Source of the DNA: an uncultured Psychroserpens sp.
GTDB lineage: Bacteria; Bacteroidota; Bacteroidia; Flavobacteriales; Flavobacteriaceae
Assembly (NCBI RefSeq): GCF_947501425.1
Contig: NZ_CANMVN010000008.1
Location: 1 to 64,000 of the forward strand
DNA length: 64,000 nucleotides
Reading direction: 5' to 3'
The position numbers and the translations under genes are program-made. Below are positions 26,041-34,019 of the stretch, piece after piece. The stretch's first letter is position 1; each line of letters begins with the position of its first letter. The notes beneath the pieces were generated by a model. It was not told the DNA's origin and ran no database searches. It worked only from the letters and a program-made list of their open reading frames with translations.

Positions 26041-26397
26041 ATGAAACAACAGCAATACTTTACATTAAAAGAAGTTCAGCTTAATAATAACTGTCCGGAA
26101 TGTTATTCTAATGAGGGTTTAGAGTTGACATTCAAACAGCGATTTGTTGAAAATGCTTTTTACAAAGCTATTACTACTGATACTATTAATGAAATGCATT
26201 GTAAGACCTGTAATACTGATATTTTCCCTGTACGATGGACCAACGATATTGAGCAAGTTGTAGCCTATCAACAACGTGCCGCTACTCCTAAACCGAAATC
26301 GATTAAACTGAAGAAATTAGCATGGATTCTAATCATTGCTGATGTTATACTATTGATTGTAGTCATTTTGTTTATGACTGGAATTATATCGATCTAA
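26041..26397 (+). CDS. Small membrane protein with Cys4 zinc-ribbon-like motif
   Basis: A 118-residue protein with two CxxC pairs (NNCPECYS at about 17-22 and HCKTCNTD at about 54-58), spaced like a zinc ribbon, and one C-terminal membrane helix (about 93-116). The family is not recognised. It lies 9 bases after the orphan histidine kinase, suggesting a partner or co-regulated role. It converges with the HIT gene, whose stop codon is adjacent at 26398. Confidence 0.65.
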   Translation: MKQQQYFTLKEVQLNNNCPECYSNEGLELTFKQRFVENAFYKAITTDTINEMHCKTCNTDIFPVRWTNDIEQVVAYQQRAATPKPKSIKLKKLAWILIIADVILLIVVILFMTGIISI

Positions 26398-26787
26398 TTA
26401 CAAAAACGAGGCTATCTTTTGAGCCGTTGCTTCAAACGCCTCTTTATCCATTTGAGTTTTACTTGTAAATCGAGCGTCCTCCATAGTAGTTAATGGTATA
26501 AGGTGCACATGCACATGAGGAACTTCCAGACCAATAACCGACATTCCAACACGTTTGCAATCCACAGCTTTTTCAATGGCAATAGCAACCTGTCTTGAGA
26601 ATTCCATAAGACCATGATATGTTGTTTCGTCTAGATCAAATAGTTTGTTCACTTCCTTTTTTGGAATGCATAAAGTATGACCCTTAGCGTTTGGATTGAT
26701 ATCTAGAAATGCCAGATAATTTTCGGTCTCTGCTACTTTATAACATGGTATGTCACCACTGATAATTTTTGTGAAGATTGATGCCAT
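26398..26787 (-). CDS. HIT family nucleotide hydrolase
   Basis: A 129-residue histidine-triad protein. The triad is HVHVHLIP (residues about 96-103); the N-terminus MASIFTKIISGDIPCYKV and LDINPNAKGHTLCIPK are typical of HINT/PKCI-like members, which hydrolyse AMP conjugates such as adenosine phosphoramidates. It is cytosolic. It lies downstream of greA on the same strand but is separated from it by a terminator and a REP-like palindrome, so it likely has its own promoter. Confidence 0.93.
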   Translation of the reverse strand: MASIFTKIISGDIPCYKVAETENYLAFLDINPNAKGHTLCIPKKEVNKLFDLDETTYHGLMEFSRQVAIAIEKAVDCKRVGMSVIGLEVPHVHVHLIPLTTMEDARFTSKTQMDKEAFEATAQKIASFL

Positions 26788-26801
26788 AATTTAGTGCTTT
26801 G

Positions 26802-26874
26802 TGTCACCTTGAGCAAAGTCGAAAGTTGATGTATTTAAAAACTTATATAGGTTCCGACTTCGCTTAACCTGACA
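26802..26874. repeat. REP-like palindromic repeat (diverged full copy)
   Basis: Inverted half-units starting TGTCACCTTGAGCAAAGTCG and ending CGACTTCGCTTAACCTGACA around a 25-base loop. It belongs to the same family as the copy at 15291-15362 and lies between the HIT gene and the greA terminator. Confidence 0.65.
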
Positions 26875-26890
26875 ATAGATTATAAATATA

Positions 26891-26919
26891 AAAAGATTCC
26901 TAATGATTAGGAATCTTTT
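26891..26919 (-). terminator. Terminator of greA
   Basis: 13-bp perfect stem AAAAGATTCCTAA / TTAGGAATCTTTT with a 3-base loop, 36 bases past the greA stop. The A and T runs on both sides make it work in either direction. Confidence 0.88.
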
Positions 26920-26954
26920 CTCATATTTTAATCTGTTTAACAGGTCCAATAGGA

Positions 26955-27428
26955 CTATCTGGTTATTTCTAAAACATCAAATTTTATTACACCATTTGGA
27001 ACTTGCACTTCGGCAACTTCACCAACCGATTTTCCTAAAAGCCCTTTCCCAATAGGAGAATTCACTGAAATCTTTCCTGAGGCAAGATCTGCTTCACCAT
27101 CGGCAACAAGTGTATAGGTCATTTCCATACCATTGGTTTGGTTCTTTATTCTCACCTTTGACAAAACTAGTGCTTTTGAGGTATCCATTTGTGATTCATC
27201 AATTACACGAGCACCTGCTAAAGTCTCCTCTAACTTCGCAATTTTCATCTCCAGCATTCCTTGAGCTTCCTTTGCTGCATCATATTCGGCATTTTCACTC
27301 AAATCCCCTTTGTCTCTAGCTTCAGCAATAGCTTGCGAGGCTCTTGGACGCTCTATATCTTTCAAGTGTTGTAACTCGTCTCTTAACTTTTTTAACCCTT
27401 CGGCAGTGTAATAAGATACTTTACTCAT
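26955..27428 (-). CDS. greA: Transcription elongation factor GreA
   Basis: A 157-residue factor that enters the RNA polymerase secondary channel and stimulates cleavage of backtracked RNA. The N-terminal coiled coil contains LSENAEYDAAKEAQGMLEMKI with the acidic tip D-L-S-E-N-A-E-Y; the C-terminal globular part has VSNPIGKGLLGKSVGEVAEV-like sequence (here NSPIGKGLLGKSVGE). The length is standard. Upstream, between the -7 element at 27530 and the ATG, lies an intrinsic terminator (27497-27523), which suggests control by premature termination. Confidence 0.95.
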   Translation of the reverse strand: MSKVSYYTAEGLKKLRDELQHLKDIERPRASQAIAEARDKGDLSENAEYDAAKEAQGMLEMKIAKLEETLAGARVIDESQMDTSKALVLSKVRIKNQTNGMEMTYTLVADGEADLASGKISVNSPIGKGLLGKSVGEVAEVQVPNGVIKFDVLEITR

Positions 27429-27496
27429 AATTCAATCGTTTATTAATAAAATATACTGAAATCTTTGTTGTGGCCATAGCTAAACCTGTTCAGCAT

Positions 27497-27523
27497 AAAA
27501 AAAATCCCGCTATCACGAGATTT
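27497..27523 (-). terminator. Intrinsic terminator inside the greA leader (attenuator candidate)
   Basis: On the minus strand: stem AAATCTCG / CGGGATTT (one G-U pair), loop TGATAG, then eight T. It lies downstream of the probable greA promoter and about 70 bases before the ATG. No other minus-strand gene ends here, since the neighbour at 27631 reads away. Confidence 0.7.
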
Positions 27524-27529
27524 GAAATA

Positions 27530-27537
27530 CAAAGATA
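27530..27537 (-). promoter_or_regulatory. greA promoter -7 element
   Basis: Minus-strand TATCTTTG, an exact TAnnTTTG match. Transcription would begin near 27525, right at the foot of the terminator hairpin, giving a leader of about 95 nt. Confidence 0.45.
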
Positions 27538-27630
27538 CAAAATATTTATTTCAACATTTAAATTATTGTAAATTGCGACCCAAAAATGGGCATTTAGCTA
27601 AAACCACTCATTTCTATTAAAAGTCTACTC

Positions 27631-28056
27631 ATGAAAAGAATATTCCTTATCGTATCACTCTTATTTTTAACTAATTGCGGAAATGACGACACTATCAATA
27701 ATTGTAATTTCTTGCTCAATGTTGGTGTGAATGCCTCACTTAATTTGAACCTGCCGGAATATAGTCAGTTGATGTTTATTAGTAATTCGGTATACATCCC
27801 AAATCAGGGAAATGGTGGCGTTTATGTGATTAATGTAGGTAATAACAGTTACAGAGCCTGGGATGCTTATGATCCTAATCACGTGCCTTCAAGTTGTTCC
27901 TTTTTAGAACGAGATGGCGTTAATGTCACTTGTGGTTGTGAAGACCAAAATGAATATAGCCTCTTTACAGGTCAATCTCTTGGAGATCCTTTGCCATGTG
28001 GACTTAAAGAATATCGCGTTACGGTTTCTGGTTCTGATATTGTAATTAGTAATTAA
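27631..28056 (+). CDS. Lipoprotein with degenerate Rieske-like domain
   Basis: A 141-residue lipoprotein (MKRIFLIVSLLFLTNCG, Cys16). The C-terminal half has the order of a Rieske domain: PSSCSFLERDGVNVTCGCEDQ, then EYSLFTGQ and LKEYRVTVSGSDIVI, matching the cluster-binding box 2, the 'G.v..GPa..PL..y' stretch and the final strands. The His ligands of canonical CxH...CxxH boxes are not present; Cys residues stand near these places. It is therefore probably a Rieske fold that does not hold a normal 2Fe-2S cluster. A similar small lipoprotein family exists in other Flavobacteriaceae, as far as I recall. It is divergent from greA. Confidence 0.65.
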   Translation: MKRIFLIVSLLFLTNCGNDDTINNCNFLLNVGVNASLNLNLPEYSQLMFISNSVYIPNQGNGGVYVINVGNNSYRAWDAYDPNHVPSSCSFLERDGVNVTCGCEDQNEYSLFTGQSLGDPLPCGLKEYRVTVSGSDIVISN

Positions 28057-28080
28057 TACAGCTTGAATTGAAAAAAATTA

Positions 28081-28114
28081 AAAAACCTCTTAATTGATCA
28101 ATTAAGAGGTTTTT
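28081..28114. terminator. Bidirectional terminator between convergent genes
   Basis: A perfect 34-bp palindrome, AAAAACCTCTTAATTGA and its exact complement, giving T-runs on both strands. It serves the lipoprotein gene ending at 28056 and the TonB-dependent receptor gene ending at 28138. Confidence 0.9.
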
Positions 28115-28137
28115 TAATTTTTATAAGCTTTAATTCA

Positions 28138-30375
28138 CTAGAACTTTAGGGTTACGCCCAACAAAAAATTAGTAGTAGCTTGCGGATAAAATCCTGCAAA
28201 GTACCCTGTTGTGGTTCCTGTAGGGCTCGAACTATCGTCAAAGTCAAAAGATCCAAAATAACCGTTTGATACATATTTCTCATTGAAGATATTATTCACC
28301 AAGCCAGAAAATACTACAGATTTAAAAATGGATTTTGGTGTCCACTCATAAGTAATATTAAAATCGTTTACAAAGTAGCTCTCTAACTTAGAGTCTGGAT
28401 TTTCTGTATTTCCCATAAATTGTTCGCCCACATATTTGCTTAACAATGACATCTGAAATCCCTCTCTTGGCTGAAACACAAAAGCATTGGCAGCTACGAA
28501 TTCTGGCGAGAACGAAATATCAGTTGACCCCAGATCTTGTAATACGCCATTAACCGACTCAAATGTTTGTTTATTCTTATTAGAACTGATGGTAAAATTA
28601 GGTTGTACAGAAAACTGATTGGTAATAGCAACTGCGGCATCTACTTCCAATCCTAATCGGTAGCTATCTCCATTATTAGCTCGTATTGGATCTCCTGTAG
28701 TATCAATTTGACCTGTTAATACCAATTGCTCGTTATATAACATATAATAGGCATTGATATTTAACCTGAGCTTTTGTTGATTGTGTCTCCAACCCAACTC
28801 GAAATCGTTAAGTTGCTCTGGTTTTACAGTGGCATTATTCTCAAAATCACTCCGGTTTGGTTCTCGGTTGGCTCTGGCATATGAAAAATATAAACTATTG
28901 TTTGAATTCACTTTATATGTAATTCCTGCTTTAGGGTTGAAGAAATTATAGCTTTCATCAACATTAAACGGGATACGATCTGAGGTTAATCCCGAAGTTT
29001 CATAACCTACCATACGCAATTGCAAATCACCGTATAAACTAATCTTATCATTTAGGCGATATGTGGCTTTTGAAAAGAAACTCAAATCTGTTTTTTGTCC
29101 GTTACCTTCATAATAACGATCTCTTATTTCACTATCACTGGCAAACTCTGACCATATGATTTCACCAAAATGGTCACCATCATAAAAACTATATGAACTT
29201 CCAAAGATCAAATTCACTTCATTATTTTTATAGTTGGCACTAGCATTCAACACATAAAAATCATTATCAAGCCAACGACGTCTAATCAAATCGGTTGTGT
29301 TCACAGTTTCTCCTCCAATTTCGATTGGTGTCAAATCGTAATCGGCAAAATCTTCATCCTCTTTATATTGCTCAAAATATCCTCTTCCATAAGTATAATT
29401 TAAGCCTAAATTTGTAGACCATCTATTGTTGTAACGTTGGTTCCAATGTAACTGATAGTGATTTTGGTTGTAATTATCAACTTCATTGTCATAAAAACGT
29501 GTATTACCATCAGCATCTGTATATATACCTGAAGGATTAAACGTACGATCATTAGCTAAAGTTTCGGCATCAATACCATTCCATGCCTGATAAGTAACTT
29601 CCTTTCCACCAAAAGTAATTGCTTTGATTAAGGTATTATCGTCAATATAAGCAGCTTGTAAGAAATAGGATTTTAAATCGGTTCTTGCTCTGTCTATATA
29701 ACCATCAGAAGAAATATTTGACAACCGACCAGCAATTTCAATATGATCATTAATTAAACCTGTACTGAACTTTACTGTATGTTTTCTCGTGTTAAAACTT
29801 CCGAAGGAATTTGAAATTTCTCCATTAGATTCTTTTGAAACAGCATCGGTTAATACATTGATACTTGCGCCAAAAGCTCCAGAACCATTAGTTGATGTTC
29901 CAACACCACGTTGTAATTGTAAGCTTTCTACGGAAGATGCAAAATCGCCTAAGTTTACCCAAAACGTACCGAGAGATTCAGCATCATTATATGGAATTCC
30001 ATTAATAGTAACATTGGTAGATTGTGCATTGATACCACGAACTCTAATTCCAGTATAACCAACTCCGGCACCAGCATCGGTTGTGGTAACTACAGAAGGC
30101 AGATAGTTTAATAACACAGGAATATCCTGTCCTAAATTACGTTTAGCCAGTTCCTTTTTAGTCACATTAGTATGCGTAATTGGAGAGGTAGCTTCAACTC
30201 TTACAGCTTTGACTAAGACTTCATCTAGCTTTTCAGTTTTGGTTGAGTCTTGTTGTTTTTGATTGTCTTGTGCAAAACTCAGGATTGATAAAAAAAGAAA
30301 AAAAGAAAAAATACATTGTTTTTTGAGACTTCTCGACGCAGCTCGAATTGACAATCTCGGGAATAAATTTTTCAT
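28138..30375 (-). CDS. TonB-dependent outer-membrane receptor, probable thiamine transporter
   Basis: A 745-residue receptor. A signal peptide is followed by a TonB box-like LDEVLVKAVRVEA, the plug domain (GYTGIRVRGINAQSTNVTINGIPYNDAESLG; VESLQLQRGVGTSTNGSGAFG) and a long beta-barrel ending in FLLGVTLKF. It takes up a ligand across the outer membrane using TonB energy. Its leader contains a TPP riboswitch, so the ligand is very likely thiamine or a phosphate ester of it, as for the TPP-regulated receptors described in Bacteroidota. Codons about 6-16 of the signal peptide (RLSIRAASRSL) are encoded by half of a REP-like repeat, giving an unusually long n-region; no alternative ATG exists. Confidence 0.9.
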   Translation of the reverse strand: MKNLFPRLSIRAASRSLKKQCIFSFFLFLSILSFAQDNQKQQDSTKTEKLDEVLVKAVRVEATSPITHTNVTKKELAKRNLGQDIPVLLNYLPSVVTTTDAGAGVGYTGIRVRGINAQSTNVTINGIPYNDAESLGTFWVNLGDFASSVESLQLQRGVGTSTNGSGAFGASINVLTDAVSKESNGEISNSFGSFNTRKHTVKFSTGLINDHIEIAGRLSNISSDGYIDRARTDLKSYFLQAAYIDDNTLIKAITFGGKEVTYQAWNGIDAETLANDRTFNPSGIYTDADGNTRFYDNEVDNYNQNHYQLHWNQRYNNRWSTNLGLNYTYGRGYFEQYKEDEDFADYDLTPIEIGGETVNTTDLIRRRWLDNDFYVLNASANYKNNEVNLIFGSSYSFYDGDHFGEIIWSEFASDSEIRDRYYEGNGQKTDLSFFSKATYRLNDKISLYGDLQLRMVGYETSGLTSDRIPFNVDESYNFFNPKAGITYKVNSNNSLYFSYARANREPNRSDFENNATVKPEQLNDFELGWRHNQQKLRLNINAYYMLYNEQLVLTGQIDTTGDPIRANNGDSYRLGLEVDAAVAITNQFSVQPNFTISSNKNKQTFESVNGVLQDLGSTDISFSPEFVAANAFVFQPREGFQMSLLSKYVGEQFMGNTENPDSKLESYFVNDFNITYEWTPKSIFKSVVFSGLVNNIFNEKYVSNGYFGSFDFDDSSSPTGTTTGYFAGFYPQATTNFLLGVTLKF
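30326..30353. repeat. REP-like half-unit inside the receptor signal-peptide codons
   Basis: GAGACTTCTCGACGCAGCTC then GAATTGAC, close to the half-unit at 56737-56765 with one base missing in the core. It lies between codon 5 and the hydrophobic core of the signal peptide of the gene starting at 30375. Confidence 0.65.
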
Positions 30376-30446
30376 TACGATTAAAAAAATATAATCGAAT
30401 AAAAAGAGGTCATTATTCTTGGTTAATAATATTGAACATTTGTTAC

Positions 30447-30463
30447 GTGAAGCTCTGCTTCAC
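30447..30463 (-). other. Hairpin in the TPP-riboswitch expression platform
   Basis: Perfect 7-bp inverted repeat GTGAAGC / GCTTCAC with a 3-base loop, between the aptamer and the receptor start. It has no T-run; it may take part in the on/off switch. Confidence 0.45.
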
Positions 30464-30476
30464 TTTTGCACTCGCT

Positions 30477-30499
30477 AAAAAGGTCTACTAGACCTTTTC
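30477..30499 (-). terminator. Probable regulated terminator of the TPP riboswitch
   Basis: On the minus strand: AAAAGGTC / GACCTTTT around TAGTA, followed by a short T-run, starting 10 bases past the aptamer. Its place fits a premature terminator formed when TPP is bound; the T-run of only five bases makes this uncertain. Confidence 0.5.
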
Positions 30500-30507
30500 T
30501 TTACGCT

Positions 30508-30580
30508 CGCTTCCTAAACAGCATTACCTGTTCCAGGTTCAATGGGTATGATCTCAGCCGATAATAGGCACCCCTTTTTT
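30508..30580 (-). promoter_or_regulatory. TPP riboswitch (THI element) aptamer
   Basis: Read on the minus strand the conserved parts of the TPP aptamer follow in order: GGGGTGCC (30574-30567), GGCTGAGATCATACCC with the CUGAGA motif, TGAACCTG, ACAGGTAATGCTG and a closing AGGAAG. This is an essentially canonical core. It controls the TonB-dependent receptor starting at 30375 and predicts repression by thiamine pyrophosphate. The leader starts a few bases upstream, from the TATCTTTG element at 30591. Confidence 0.95.
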
Positions 30581-30590
30581 GAGAACGTTG

Positions 30591-30624
30591 CAAAGATAAA
30601 CCAGATTTATGATTTGAGCATCAA
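30591..30624 (-). promoter_or_regulatory. Promoter of the TPP riboswitch-receptor transcript
   Basis: Minus-strand TTG (30624-30622), 23-base spacer, TATCTTTG (30598-30591), an exact -7 match. Transcription would start near 30585, directly before the aptamer. Confidence 0.6.
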
Positions 30625-30643
30625 GAATTTTTGATTTTTTCAA

Positions 30644-31051
30644 TCAATCGATTTCTGGTGGTTTACGATTGGCTTTTTTCTCAGAGTTTCTGCGCTTATT
30701 AGAGAGTCGTTTTTTTACAACAGCTTTAGGTATTTTGGTAGGAATACGAGATTTCTCTTCGACCAGATTAGTTTTTAGTAGTTCCAAAAACCGTTGAATA
30801 ATAATGGATTTATTTCTGAACTGACTCCTACTCTCTCCACATTGCATAATGAGTAACCCTTCTTTGGATAATCTGTTTTGAATAGTCTTTTGAAGTAACT
30901 TTTTTTGTTCTTCAGACAACATCTGAGAATTGAGCAAGTCAAAAGTAAGTTCAATTTTAGAAGCTGTTTTATTAACATGTTGACCACCAGAACCAGAACT
31001 TCTAATGGCTTTAAATTGTACTTCTTTTAATATGAGCTCCTCATCAAACAT
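30644..31051 (-). CDS. arfB: Alternative ribosome-rescue factor ArfB (YaeJ-type hydrolase)
   Basis: A 135-residue peptidyl-tRNA hydrolase that frees ribosomes stalled without a stop codon. The catalytic GGQ motif is in SSGSGGQHVNKTASKIEL (G21-G22-Q23), and the long basic C-terminal tail (KKRLSNKRRNSEKKANRK) that enters the empty mRNA channel is present. It lacks the codon-recognition domains of RF1/RF2. It is the last gene of a tight minus-strand operon; it begins 2 bases after the DUF4301 gene and ends before the TPP-riboswitch promoter. Confidence 0.92.
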   Translation of the reverse strand: MFDEELILKEVQFKAIRSSGSGGQHVNKTASKIELTFDLLNSQMLSEEQKKLLQKTIQNRLSKEGLLIMQCGESRSQFRNKSIIIQRFLELLKTNLVEEKSRIPTKIPKAVVKKRLSNKRRNSEKKANRKPPEID

Positions 31052-31053
31052 TA

Positions 31054-32610
31054 CTATTTTATCTGATGTGGTGGTTTAAGTAAGTCATTAACTGTTTTGA
31101 CGGGATTGAAGGTTAATAAAGGGACTTCAACAAAAATAGTATTCCAGTTGGCCATACTTCCATTCCAAAGGCCAGGCAGTTCAAGTGCTTTTAAATCCTT
31201 TCCTGTTTTCGTTTTCATGGTGATGAATGCTGCTTTGGCATCTACAAATTTTTTGAGGTCAAACTTTTCACCTTTATAATTTTTAATCCCACAAACCAGA
31301 TCTACAGGATTAAAATGTGTTGCTCCTTTTAATATCTCTTTTTGATGCTTGCTCTTTTTATTAATCTGTGCAGACTCTACAATTTGCAATGACGAATGAC
31401 CAGCTTCATCTTTAATCCAAAATGGTCCTCCACCTGGTTCTCCCTCATTCTTTACCATTCCGCAGACACGAATTGGACGATTCAATTTTTCAAACAGATA
31501 TTCGATTTGATATTTAAGCGAATATTTCTCAAATTCTGAACTGATACGTACATTCATTTTCTTAGAGAGAAACTCAGCAATTTCAATCAGCATAGCCTCA
31601 GACAAACCGCCATTATCAAGTAATCTGAGGTACTTAAATGCTTGAGTTTGGATGTCTAATAAAATCCCAGCGAGCATTTTTTTATACTTTGCAACGTCAG
31701 TCTTGTATTTATAAGTAACTACATTGTCAATATTTTTTATGAAAATAATATCAGCAGCAAGATCGTTTAAGTTTTCAAGCAAAGCACCATGACCTGAAGG
31801 TCTGAATAATAAAGAGCCATCATCATTTCTGAATGGTTTATTATTAGGTGTTACCGCTATGGTATCTGTAGATTCTTTCTGATAAGAGAAAGAAATATCA
31901 AATTTAGACCCTGTTTTTTCTTCTACTTTTTTTTCAATTCTTGCAAACTCACTATCGAATCTGTGGTTATGCCTTTCTGAAATTGTAAAATGCAATTTAG
32001 TAGATTCATTAGTTGAAGAATATAATGCAGATTCATACAGGTGTTCTTCAAAAGCAGTGGATAGTACATTGTTTTTGTATTCATGAAATGGAAACAATCC
32101 TTTAGGATAATTACCATAATCCAATTTATCACTTTCCAACATCATTTGAACAAACCTCAAACGTTGTTCGTTTATGGATAGAGTATCAAACTCTGGATAC
32201 AGCGCTTTTAGTTTTTCATTAACTGTATTGTAGAATGGAAATTTCTCTAAACCAATAAAAAAGATATATAAATCCTTATTGTTATATCTATTAATATATG
32301 AGTTGATACTTTCCTTTTGAATATTATACTCTTCTAAAAACTTAAACAGAAATTTAAACATTCTGGTTGCAGCTCCAGATGCAGGGACAAACTTTAAAAT
32401 AGAAACCTCATCTTTTTTGTCTTCAAACAGAGCAATGAAGTTTGATATTTCATCATTTGCTAAGCTTATGATACCATCTCCAATTGTGGCCTCAGAGACT
32501 AAATTAACGTAAGGTAAGCCATTCTCGAAAAGTTGTATTTGCTGCTCAACCTGTTTTAAGGTGATGTCTTTATTTTGTATTTGCTGTATGTCTTTTTCAG
32601 AAAAATTCAA
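31054..32610 (-). CDS. DUF4301 family protein
   Basis: A 518-residue soluble protein of a family found in Bacteroidota. Recognisable parts are FVPASGAATRMFKFLF near residue 75, FRPSGHGALLENLNDL around 270, and RVCGMVKNEGEPGGGPFWIK around 385. The first block resembles a nucleotidyltransferase-type phosphate loop ('G-A-A-T-R'), so a sugar- or nucleotide-transferase activity is possible but unproven. Its ATG overlaps the stop of the upstream ATPase gene by 4 bases, the usual sign of translational coupling. Confidence 0.8.
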   Translation of the reverse strand: MNFSEKDIQQIQNKDITLKQVEQQIQLFENGLPYVNLVSEATIGDGIISLANDEISNFIALFEDKKDEVSILKFVPASGAATRMFKFLFKFLEEYNIQKESINSYINRYNNKDLYIFFIGLEKFPFYNTVNEKLKALYPEFDTLSINEQRLRFVQMMLESDKLDYGNYPKGLFPFHEYKNNVLSTAFEEHLYESALYSSTNESTKLHFTISERHNHRFDSEFARIEKKVEEKTGSKFDISFSYQKESTDTIAVTPNNKPFRNDDGSLLFRPSGHGALLENLNDLAADIIFIKNIDNVVTYKYKTDVAKYKKMLAGILLDIQTQAFKYLRLLDNGGLSEAMLIEIAEFLSKKMNVRISSEFEKYSLKYQIEYLFEKLNRPIRVCGMVKNEGEPGGGPFWIKDEAGHSSLQIVESAQINKKSKHQKEILKGATHFNPVDLVCGIKNYKGEKFDLKKFVDAKAAFITMKTKTGKDLKALELPGLWNGSMANWNTIFVEVPLLTFNPVKTVNDLLKPPHQIK

Positions 32611-33182
32611 TGTGCCTCTTTTAAAAGTTCATCTATATGTTTTTTGCAGGTATTTAATCGTTCTTCAAACCGACCTTTAACCAAAATGTATGGCTTTTTA
32701 AAATCGATCAATGCTTGTTCAAACCTATTGAACAACTGCAACCTATTGTTTGGTTGATCACGTATTCCATCTGCTTCCCAAACCGTGTCAATATAAGTTA
32801 AAAAATACAAATCATAAGTGTTTTCTTGCGCATATTTTTTAACCTGTTCTGGACAAAATTCATTGTAGTAAAATTCAGAATACACTTTGGTCTCTAACAA
32901 ATCTGTATCACAAATCAAAAGTCTATTTACCTTTTTTAATTGCTCATTTTCAGATTTCATTTGTCCTATAGCAATTGGCAAGACATCTTCTTTAGTAAGC
33001 AATTCATTATTTTTCTTTTTTGAATTTGCATAACTACGAGAAAACTCCTCTACATAAACCGTATCATAATAATTAGCCAGCTCTTTTGCTAGAGAACTCT
33101 TCCCTGTAGATTCCGGACCATACAATACAACTTTTATACAGTTTGGGTTAATGTGACCGATTTGTTTAAGTGTTTCTTCCAT
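32607..33182 (-). CDS. NadR/Ttd14-like AAA ATPase or kinase
   Basis: A 191-residue P-loop protein. VVLYGPESTGKSSLAKELANYY is the Walker A region as found in the kinase domain of NadR; LLICDTDLLETKVYSEFYY supplies Walker B and lid elements. NadR relatives phosphorylate nicotinamide riboside after PnuC uptake. Here the gene overlaps a PnuC-family transporter by 49 bases and is next to a thiamine-binding protein and a TPP-regulated receptor, so thiamine may be its substrate, trapping it in the cell. That substrate is an inference. Confidence 0.8.
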   Translation of the reverse strand: MEETLKQIGHINPNCIKVVLYGPESTGKSSLAKELANYYDTVYVEEFSRSYANSKKKNNELLTKEDVLPIAIGQMKSENEQLKKVNRLLICDTDLLETKVYSEFYYNEFCPEQVKKYAQENTYDLYFLTYIDTVWEADGIRDQPNNRLQLFNRFEQALIDFKKPYILVKGRFEERLNTCKKHIDELLKEAH

Positions 33183-33775
33183 GCTAAATAACCAAAAATG
33201 GCAATAATGGTAAATCCTAAATATTGAAAACTCGTAAAGGTAAACCCTTTATAGAAATATAATGGTACTGAGATAACATCTCCAACGATCCAAAAAATCC
33301 AGTTTTCTATTTTTCTTCGAGCCATCAACCACATTCCAACAAAAAATATAGCTGTGGTTATTGTATCTACATAAGCTACCCAACTGGTCCATTTATCAAA
33401 GGTGTTATAGACTGCATACACAAAAAGTAATGTGGCAATAAAGATAAACCCACTAATTTGCTTTTCTTTTACAGTGGTTCTTGTAATTGGAGTTACATGT
33501 GTATCATCTACTTTAAGCGTCCAAATATACCAGCCATAAATACTCATTATAAAGTAATATGCATTGATCATCATATCACCTAACAACTCCCATTTTACAA
33601 GCAGGTATACAAAAATAGCTGTGCTAATCATTCCTGTTGGGAATACCCAAATCTTGTTAAGTTTTGAGAACCAAACAGATAGAAATCCAAAAATAACAGC
33701 AATAATTTCTAATGCAATGTCTGTATTAGAATACGTATCATACTGACCAAAAAAAAACTCAAAAATGGGGTTCAT
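33134..33775 (-). CDS. PnuC-family vitamin transporter (probable PnuT)
   Basis: 213 residues from the ATG at 33775 (MNPIFEFFFGQYDTYSNTDIALEIIAVIFG). A TTG eight codons earlier is rejected, because family members start close to this Met. There are about seven membrane helices; the repeated W-x-x-x-x-L...G...YF.MS.YGWY.W pattern (NAYYFIMSIYGWYIW) is the PnuC signature. PnuC carries nicotinamide riboside; the PnuT branch carries thiamine. Overlap with the YkoF-like gene (17 bases) and the NadR-like ATPase gene (42 bases), and a neighbouring TPP riboswitch, favour thiamine. Confidence 0.85.
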   Translation of the reverse strand: MNPIFEFFFGQYDTYSNTDIALEIIAVIFGFLSVWFSKLNKIWVFPTGMISTAIFVYLLVKWELLGDMMINAYYFIMSIYGWYIWTLKVDDTHVTPITRTTVKEKQISGFIFIATLLFVYAVYNTFDKWTSWVAYVDTITTAIFFVGMWLMARRKIENWIFWIVGDVISVPLYFYKGFTFTSFQYLGFTIIAIFGYLAWKKHLNKSVTLTQTV

Positions 33776-34019
33776 AGTCGTAGCGATCAGTTTTAACAAT
33801 TTTCATGTGCAATAAGCCATTTTCAATAAGTTCAAAAGCACCTTTGATCTCGGTGGTTAAGACAGACATCACTTCACTATATTCTCCATATACCTGAGTA
33901 CTTAAAGGATTTTCAAGCACTTTCAAATTTGAAGCTCGTAGCTGTTTTATAAAATGAATAATTGCAGGTTCATAATTGTCATGCAATGGTGTTAATGTCA
34001 ATTCTACAGATATATTCAT
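33759..34019 (-). CDS. YkoF/MTH1187-like thiamine-binding protein
   Basis: An 86-residue protein that fits the small ferredoxin-like thiamine-binding family (UPF0045/YkoF): ISVELTLTPLHDNYEPAIIHFIKQLRAS, then LKVLENPLSTQVYGEY and EVMSVLTTEIKGAF. YkoF itself binds thiamine or its HMP part. The position in one operon with a PnuC-type transporter and a NadR-like kinase and near a TPP-regulated receptor supports a thiamine role. It starts 4 bases before the end of the GGGP-synthase gene (ATGA-type overlap). Confidence 0.8.
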   Translation of the reverse strand: MNISVELTLTPLHDNYEPAIIHFIKQLRASNLKVLENPLSTQVYGEYSEVMSVLTTEIKGAFELIENGLLHMKIVKTDRYDYEPHF

